A DNA stretch of 18,323 nt from Phycisphaerae bacterium (lineage in GTDB: Bacteria; Planctomycetota; Phycisphaerae; Sedimentisphaerales; SM23-30): the NCBI GenBank assembly GCA_021736565.1, contig JAIPFO010000023.1:1-18323 (forward strand). Direction: 5' to 3'. Below the pieces are notes generated by a model. That model was not told the origin of the DNA, did not search any database, and worked only from the letters and a program-made list of their open reading frames with translations. The translations under genes and the position numbers were made by a program. Below are positions 14,772 to 18,323 of the stretch, piece after piece (within the stretch, counting starts at the first letter, position 1; the number at the start of each line of letters is the position of its first letter).

Positions 14772-15314
14772 ATGCCAGAAACAGAAAAATATTCAGAATT
14801 GCTTCAGCAGGTTCGCCTCTATACCGATGGCGGCTGCTCACCGAATCCCGGGCCGGGCGGTTACGGGACCATCCTGGTCTATGGTCAATATCGCAAAGAA
14901 CTTTCCGGAGGCTATCAGCTTACCACCAATAACCGAATGGAAATCACCGCGGTGATCATGGGGCTAAAGGCCCTGAAAAAAAAATGTGTGGTTCAAGTCT
15001 ATACGGATTCGAAATATGTCAAGAATACGATGAGCCTGGGATGGGCGGCTCGATGGCGGGATAATGGCTGGTGTCGGGACAAAAAGAGGACCAAAAAGGC
15101 GATTAATCCTGATTTATGGCAGGAAATGTTGGATTTATGTGAAAAGCACGAGGTAGAATTTATCTGGGTTAAAGGGCACGCCGGGCATCGGGAAAATGAA
15201 AGATGTGACGAAATAGCTGGTTTTGCTATGAAAAAGTCCGATTTACCCCCGGATGCGGGTTATCAGGAAAGTCTGGAGAACGATTTAGAAGAAAACAAAT
15301 TATTATTTGAATAG
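14772..15314 (+). CDS. rnhA: Ribonuclease HI
   Basis: A 180-residue RNase HI. The catalytic and metal residues are all visible: D19 in YTDGGC, E57 in NNRMEI, D79 in YTDSKYV, H136 in KGHAGH and D146 in ERCDEIA. The basic protrusion (WRDNGWCRDKKRTKKA, 96-110) that grips the hybrid is present. It removes the RNA strand of RNA-DNA hybrids, such as R-loops and primers. Compared with the E. coli enzyme it carries an acidic C-terminal tail of about 25 residues. The start is the ATG that directly precedes the domain; a GGCGG lies upstream. No neighbour is functionally linked. Confidence 0.95.
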   Translation: MPETEKYSELLQQVRLYTDGGCSPNPGPGGYGTILVYGQYRKELSGGYQLTTNNRMEITAVIMGLKALKKKCVVQVYTDSKYVKNTMSLGWAARWRDNGWCRDKKRTKKAINPDLWQEMLDLCEKHEVEFIWVKGHAGHRENERCDEIAGFAMKKSDLPPDAGYQESLENDLEENKLLFE

Positions 15315-15317
15315 GTG

Positions 15318-15357
15318 TTGACAAGATAATCCGAGGGTGCTAGACTTCTAATCCTCG
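15318..15357 (+). promoter_or_regulatory. Promoter of the histone-like gene, with inverted repeat over the -10
   Basis: TTGACA at 15318-15323 and TAGACT at 15341-15346 are exactly 17 bp apart, the strongest -35 match in the window. An inverted repeat CGAGG (15332-15336) / CCTCG (15353-15357) brackets the -10 element and could bind a regulator or, in RNA, form part of the 5' end. The promoter lies directly after the rnhA stop. Confidence 0.6.
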
Positions 15358-15433
15358 AAATTAGTGTAAAAATAGGGTTTTGCCTTTATGGGCAGCCCAG
15401 GCAAAAACAAGAGATCAGAAAGGACTCATACTT

Positions 15434-15607
15434 ATGGAAGAATATACAACTTTAAAGACAATGGTCGAAGCCGTGGAAGAAGATATCGTTAAGGCAGTGG
15501 GTGGCAATAAGGCCGCTGGTACGCGTGTTCGCAAGGCAATGCAGGAAATCAAAGCTGCCGCCCAGGATGTTCGTGTTAAGATTCTCGAAACCCGCTCGGA
15601 AGCTTAA
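15434..15607 (+). CDS. Short histone H1-like (Hc1 family) protein
   Basis: A 57-residue protein from ATG 15434, with GAAAGGA at 15419-15425. It matches the N-terminal helical domain of chlamydial histone Hc1 (PF07432): an acidic first helix ending VEEDIVKAV, then GNKAAGTRVRKAMQEIK and AAQDVRVKILE. In Hc1 this domain precedes a long Lys/Ala-rich DNA-compacting tail, which is entirely missing here. By count the protein has 10 Lys/Arg and 10 Asp/Glu, so it is about neutral and may act as an oligomerisation module rather than a strong DNA binder. Strong promoter and terminator on either side suggest an abundant, monocistronic transcript. Small proteins of this sort are found in Planctomycetota and Bacteroidota. 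Confidence 0.8.
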   Translation: MEEYTTLKTMVEAVEEDIVKAVGGNKAAGTRVRKAMQEIKAAAQDVRVKILETRSEA

Positions 15608-15673
15608 AAACAGCGTATTACGCTATTTTAGCTTTTTTTCGCAAATTGATACCAACTTCATACGGTTCCATAT

Positions 15674-15716
15674 GGCCCGGAAGGGTGTTGTTATATCCAC
15701 CCGGGCCGTTATTTTT
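15674..15716 (+). terminator. Intrinsic terminator after the histone-like gene
   Basis: A perfect GGCCCGG/CCGGGCC stem (15674-15680 with 15701-15707), extended inside by GTG/CAC, is followed by GTTATTTTTCT. It lies 66 bp after the stop. The 100 bp between it and the fabZ-like gene show no further clear element. Confidence 0.75.
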
Positions 15717-15816
15717 CTCCTGTATGATCGATGTAATATTTGCATTATCAATGGGTTATGTCACGACGTCCTGCAAAAGTTTCGCGGGATGGGTCGCTAT
15801 ATAACAGGGGTAAATT

Positions 15817-16296
15817 ATGCCGCCGGTAAATTTAATTAATCTGGAAAAAATCGACCTTAATAAAGTGCTTTATGATACCCAAGAGGTTGAGAAGGTCAAT
15901 CCCCATCGCTTTGAAATGCGTCAGATCGATGGAATTATCCATCTGGATATTGAGGCCGGCGAGATCATTGCGGTCAAACATGTGCGGGAAGACGAATTTT
16001 GGGTCCGCGGGCATATTCCGGGCAGGCCGATATTCCCTGGGGTGCTCATGGTTGAGGCTTCAGCTCAAATGTCCAGTTTTGCGGCGATAAAGAGCATAGA
16101 AGGCGAAAATGACCGGTTTATTGGCTTTGGGGGCATTAAAAACGTTAAGTTTCGCTCCCAGGTGACCCCCGGCGATACACTGTATATTCTGGGCAGATTT
16201 ATCGAAAGACGGCCCAGGCGGTTCACAATGGATGTCCAGGGGATCGTCAATGGCACCATGGTCTTTGAAGCAACGGTTATTGGCATGCCGCTCTAA
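15817..16296 (+). CDS. fabZ: FabZ-like 3-hydroxyacyl-ACP dehydratase
   Basis: A 159-residue hot-dog fold protein. The active-site motif is intact: H66 in VRGHIPGRPIFPGVLMVEA and E80 in the same helix, followed by SAQM. The enzyme removes water from 3-hydroxyacyl-ACP in fatty acid elongation. The first 30 residues are a somewhat unusual extension (NLEKIDLNKVLYDTQEVEKV), so it could be a FabZ paralogue rather than the main enzyme; no other fab or lpx gene is adjacent. The ribosome site AGGGG precedes ATG 15817. A hairpin overlaps the stop. Confidence 0.88.
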   Translation: MPPVNLINLEKIDLNKVLYDTQEVEKVNPHRFEMRQIDGIIHLDIEAGEIIAVKHVREDEFWVRGHIPGRPIFPGVLMVEASAQMSSFAAIKSIEGENDRFIGFGGIKNVKFRSQVTPGDTLYILGRFIERRPRRFTMDVQGIVNGTMVFEATVIGMPL

Positions 16297-16307
16297 AAGG
16301 TATGCCA
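16281..16307 (+). terminator. Hairpin over the fabZ stop codon
   Basis: TGGCATGCC (16281-16289) pairs with GGTATGCCA (16299-16307) with one G-U pair; the loop contains the TAA. ATATTTT follows rather than a clean T run, so termination is possible but weak. Confidence 0.4.
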
Positions 16308-16690
16308 TAAAATATTTTGAGTAACGGCCGGGTCATTATTATTTTTGACGCCCCTTTTCCATTTTTTATTTTTTGGAGCGGGCGTGCCGGATCTGGTAAG
16401 ATGGGGGGGATGGTGTAGCGCAGTGGTGGGGATTTTGTGATTTTTTGGGGGATTTTTGATCGGTTTTTTTCAGTTTTGATGGGAAATATTGCGATATATT
16501 TCGATTTTGAACGGTTTTTTTTGGTTTTTAGGGGTGTCATTTTGGCCGCTGCGCTAAATTGCTCAATGGTTGAGTGATTGTTAACGCCGGATTTTTTGTG
16601 ATTTTTTGGCGCAAGTTTTTATTGGGGACAGGCATTTGGGGGTTGTTATTTTTTGGGCTGCTGCGCTGGGGTGGTGCGCTGATGTTTTTT
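16308..16690. other. G/T-skewed non-coding region
   Basis: The + strand here is dominated by runs of G and T, with very little C or A. Short phrases recur: GTGATTTTTTGG twice (about 16437 and 16600), GCTGCGCT twice or more, and one GGGGACAGGC near 16624. Open frames on the - strand are Lys/Pro-rich by composition only. No gene is supported. Confidence 0.55.
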
Positions 16691-16760
16691 TTAACGCAAT
16701 GGCGCGAAGACGCGGAGTCGCAAAGGTAAGAAATTAAGATAAGAATTTTGAACCACGAAT

Positions 16761-16797
16761 CCGCCAGTGGCGGACCTTGTTATCGGCAGTAGCCGAC
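16761..16797 (+). repeat. Repeat nested in the CACGAAT array, copy 1
   Basis: CCGCCAGTGGCGGACCTTGT followed by ATCGGCAGTAGCCGA interrupts a CACGAAT...GCGAAT unit. It contains two small palindromes, CCGCCAGTGGCGG and TCGGCAGTAGCCGA. A relative lies at 16989-17012. Confidence 0.5.
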
Positions 16798-16988
16798 GCG
16801 AATAGGCACGAATAAGAAATACAATTTTTATCATGTTGGGAAGGGAATATTAGGGGCGAAGGGATATTTTTTTTAAGATATTGGGATATTTTATTGGTTT
16901 TATGTTTGGGCTGGTGGTAGGATGGGGTTGGCTGACGGGTTGGCCGTTGGTTTAGGGACACGGATTATGAACCGCGAATGAACGCTAA

Positions 16989-17012
16989 TCCGCCCCAGGC
17001 AGACTTTGTTCC
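16989..17012 (+). repeat. Repeat nested in the CACGAAT array, copy 2 (shortened)
   Basis: TCCGCCCCAGGCAGACTTTG sits between CGCTAA and CCCGCGAATAA, the same context as copy 1. The second palindrome is lost. Confidence 0.45.
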
Positions 17013-17188
17013 CGCGAATAATATAAGAGGAATATTTTTTTAATCACGAAGGTAAGAGAGAGGATTTTTTTACCGCGAAATACACGAAATACATGAAAAA
17101 ATATAAGAGAAGATTTTTTGGACAGGATTAACAGGATTTTTTAAGGTATGCTATGGATTTGACACGCGGCGAGAATTCATGAAAGGCT

Positions 17189-17276
17189 CGTGCATTAAAA
17201 TTTATTTTTATACTCTAAGTCAGGCTTGAAGATGCGGAAAATGAACTTCATAAATACTTATGACGCTGGCGTCAAG
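17189..17276 (+). repeat. Dispersed two-box intergenic repeat, copy F (best preserved)
   Basis: Box 1 CGTGCATTAAAATTTATTTT starts at 17189 and box 2 (TTGAAGATGCGGAAAATGAA) at 17226, spacing 37. The right end is TGACGCTGGCGTCA at 17261-17274, inverted arms TGACGC/GCGTCA around TG. RHS homology begins at once after it (17277). Confidence 0.75.
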
Positions 17277-17867
17277 AATCAGTATGCCACTGTCGGTGGT
17301 GTCAGTGTCAGCTACGATGACGCCGGAAATATGACCGGGGATCATCGCGGGTATATTTATGAATATGACTACGAGAACCGCCTGACCCGCATTTATGAGA
17401 TGGACGGCCAGAATGAAGTGGACATCGCCAATTATACCTACGATGCCCTCGGCCGTCGGATTATGGTTGAAGACCCTATTGCCGATACTTCCACGACCTA
17501 TTATTATGATGGGTGGCGGGTGCTCAGTGAGTTCGAGGCCGATACCAGTAGCACCCCCGAACCTACTATTCAGCGTGATTTTACCTGGGGGAATTATCTG
17601 GATGAGGCCCTGGTGATGACCTCTACGGTTTCTAGCGTTTCGACCGACCATTATTACGCCCACAACCACCTCTACAGCCCGGTCGCCCTGCTCGATTCAG
17701 CCGGTGCCATCGAGGAATATTACGAATATGACGCCTACGGCCAAATGACCGCCTATACCGACGCCGGAACCGACGGTAACTGGCTAACCGCCGACGATAC
17801 CATTGCTTCCCACTCCGCCCAGGCCAGCCCCATCGCCTTCACAGGTCAGCGGCTGGATTTTAAAAGG
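17277..17867 (+). pseudogene. RHS/YD-repeat protein fragment
   Basis: About 197 codons read as RHS repeat protein: NQYATVGGVSVSYDDAGNMT, then several YD-type repeats (YEYDYENRLTRI, YTYDALGRRI, YYEYDAYGQM), and finally IAFTGQRLD. Normal RHS proteins continue from there into the conserved ETGLYYYRARYYDP core, but here the sequence changes to unrelated bases at about 17867. There is no signal peptide or upstream part either: the frame can be extended left only through repeat copy F. It is therefore a fragment of a large cell-surface or toxin-delivery gene, cut at both ends. Codon use is more GC-rich than in the flanks. Confidence 0.8.
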
Positions 17868-18086
17868 GACAGGTCGTATTTAAAAGGTCAATCATGGAAT
17901 TGCTGCTATCGTTGTGTTAAAAATCAGAATAATGACCATTCATGCCATTTTCAGGCTGAATTAGAGGCGCATTTTCCAAGATGGTCTATAATGTCTTTGA
18001 GAATTACCGTCCATTTTTGCTGTATGTCTGCACCGTCCCCGCATTCCCCTATCTCCGCCTTTGATTTTCCGCTATTTCAACGCCGT
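17868..18086. other. 3' flank of the transposase, joined to the RHS fragment
   Basis: A direct repeat TTTTAAAAGGGAC / ATTTAAAAGGTC with a GGGACAGG motif marks the junction at about 17867-17892. The remainder is non-coding as far as I can see. It is probably the downstream end of the Y1-transposase unit. Confidence 0.45.
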
Positions 18087-18323
18087 TTACCAGGCGAACG
18101 CCTGACTGCGCTGCTCTCGCAGGGTGGCGTACGGGCCTGGCCGTTGGGGAATCGGGTTCTTCCTCCGCAAATAGTACCCCTCCTTCTTCAACATTTGCAG
18201 GTAATCCCGAACAAATTCCTCGCTACCCAGCACAATCCCATCGACAAAATACCGCAACCGCTCACGGTACATCCCCGGCGTTTTAAATCCCATCGCCTTT
18301 TCGCTCGCTACAATCGCCTGTAG
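18087..18323 (-). CDS. REP-associated tyrosine transposase (Y1/IS200-like), C-terminal part
   Basis: The - strand is open from the window edge to a stop at 18087-18089, giving 78 residues. The sequence (GMYRERLRYFVDGIVLGSEE, then FVRDYL, RKNPIPQRPGPYATLREQRS) matches the region after the catalytic domain in REP-associated tyrosine transposases. The HUH motif and catalytic Tyr must lie outside the window, so activity cannot be judged. These enzymes descend from IS200/IS605 transposases and act on single-stranded palindromic ends. It is the only gene on the - strand here and directly abuts the broken RHS gene, which suggests its arrival helped break it. Confidence 0.75.
   Translation of the reverse strand, partial: LQAIVASEKAMGFKTPGMYRERLRYFVDGIVLGSEEFVRDYLQMLKKEGYYLRRKNPIPQRPGPYATLREQRSQAFAW

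Larger units (their letters stand above)
16690..17140. repeat. Array of CACGAAT/GCGAAT-type phrase repeats
   Basis: The stretch is built from degenerate short phrases: GCGCGAAGACGCGGAGTCGC near 16700, CCACGAAT, GCGAATAGGCACGAAT, ACCGCGAATGAACGC, TAATCACGAAGG, ACCGCGAAATACACGAAATA and GACAGGATTAACAGGATTTT near 17120. They are separated by TAAGAG-then-T-run linkers at about 17022, 17053 and 17103. I have seen similar phrases in intergenic DNA of other environmental bacteria. No coding potential is seen. Confidence 0.6.

Noticed and set aside
16277..16540. 87-residue Lys/Pro-rich - strand open frame
   Set aside because: Its composition simply mirrors the G/T-skewed DNA, and it overlaps the fabZ end.
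16690..17140. CRISPR array
   Set aside because: Units are degenerate and irregularly spaced, lack unique spacers of constant length, and no cas gene is near.
464..17276. Integron attC sites as the explanation for repeats between genes
   Set aside because: The GCGTTA-like core is suggestive, but the flanking genes are housekeeping, copies occur in both orientations, and no R'/L' attC pairing is seen.
17868..18323. C-terminal continuation of the RHS frame to the window end
   Set aside because: After FTGQRLD the + strand translation loses RHS character and overlaps the - strand transposase, so the open frame is fortuitous.

Overview
The window reads as bacterial housekeeping chromosome with a decayed, repeat-rich right end. 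The best guess for the organism is a Planctomycetota member, probably Phycisphaerae-like. This rests on the combination of a short chlamydial-Hc1-like histone protein, a planctomycete-style HD-GYP protein, a DUF502 membrane protein, an hpf-ptsN-HPr-ptsI cluster, RHS debris and long intergenic gaps full of small repeats. No rRNA or tRNA is present, so the assignment is an inference. Almost every gene lies on the + strand, but most are separated by 100-400 bp, so only ptsN-HPr is a tight operon.

Layout. 1-67 holds the tail of an unidentified gene. 584-2020 is an HD-GYP/PilZ c-di-GMP protein. 2259-3056 is an XRE-S24 self-cleaving-type repressor. 3408-4304 is a DUF502 membrane protein. 4617-8105 is the cluster hpf, ptsN, HPr and enzyme I, a complete PEP-to-EIIA(Ntr) phosphorelay with no sugar permease in view. 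8504-9193 (TIGR03936/DUF2344) and 9455-10981 (RNase E/G) form a common bacterial neighbourhood. Then come asd (11332-12339), truA (12542-13360), a GT4 glycosyltransferase (13436-14674), rnhA (14772-15314), a 57-residue Hc1-like histone protein (15434-15607) and a FabZ-like dehydratase (15817-16296). From 16300 on there is a G/T-skewed non-coding stretch, an array of CACGAAT/GCGAAT-type repeats with a second repeat nested inside, a headless and tailless RHS fragment, and on the - strand the C-terminal part of a REP-associated (Y1) transposase that continues past the window edge.

The most interesting signal is not a gene. A roughly 75-95 bp two-box repeat occurs about nine times between the genes, on both strands. 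Box 1 is close to YGCGTCAAAAGTCGATTTC. Box 2 begins TTAAGATGCGGAAAA and ends TATGACGCTGGCGTCAA. In at least five copies the two box starts lie 36-37 bp apart. Copies often begin a few bases after a stop codon and end upstream of the next gene. One supplies the last codons of the glycosyltransferase, and another abuts the RHS fragment exactly. I do not recognise this family. Two leaders also look regulated by RNA structure: the Shine-Dalgarno of the DUF2344 gene is buried in a stem of about 21 bp that ends one base before the AUG, and the hpf Shine-Dalgarno overlaps a perfect 7-bp hairpin.
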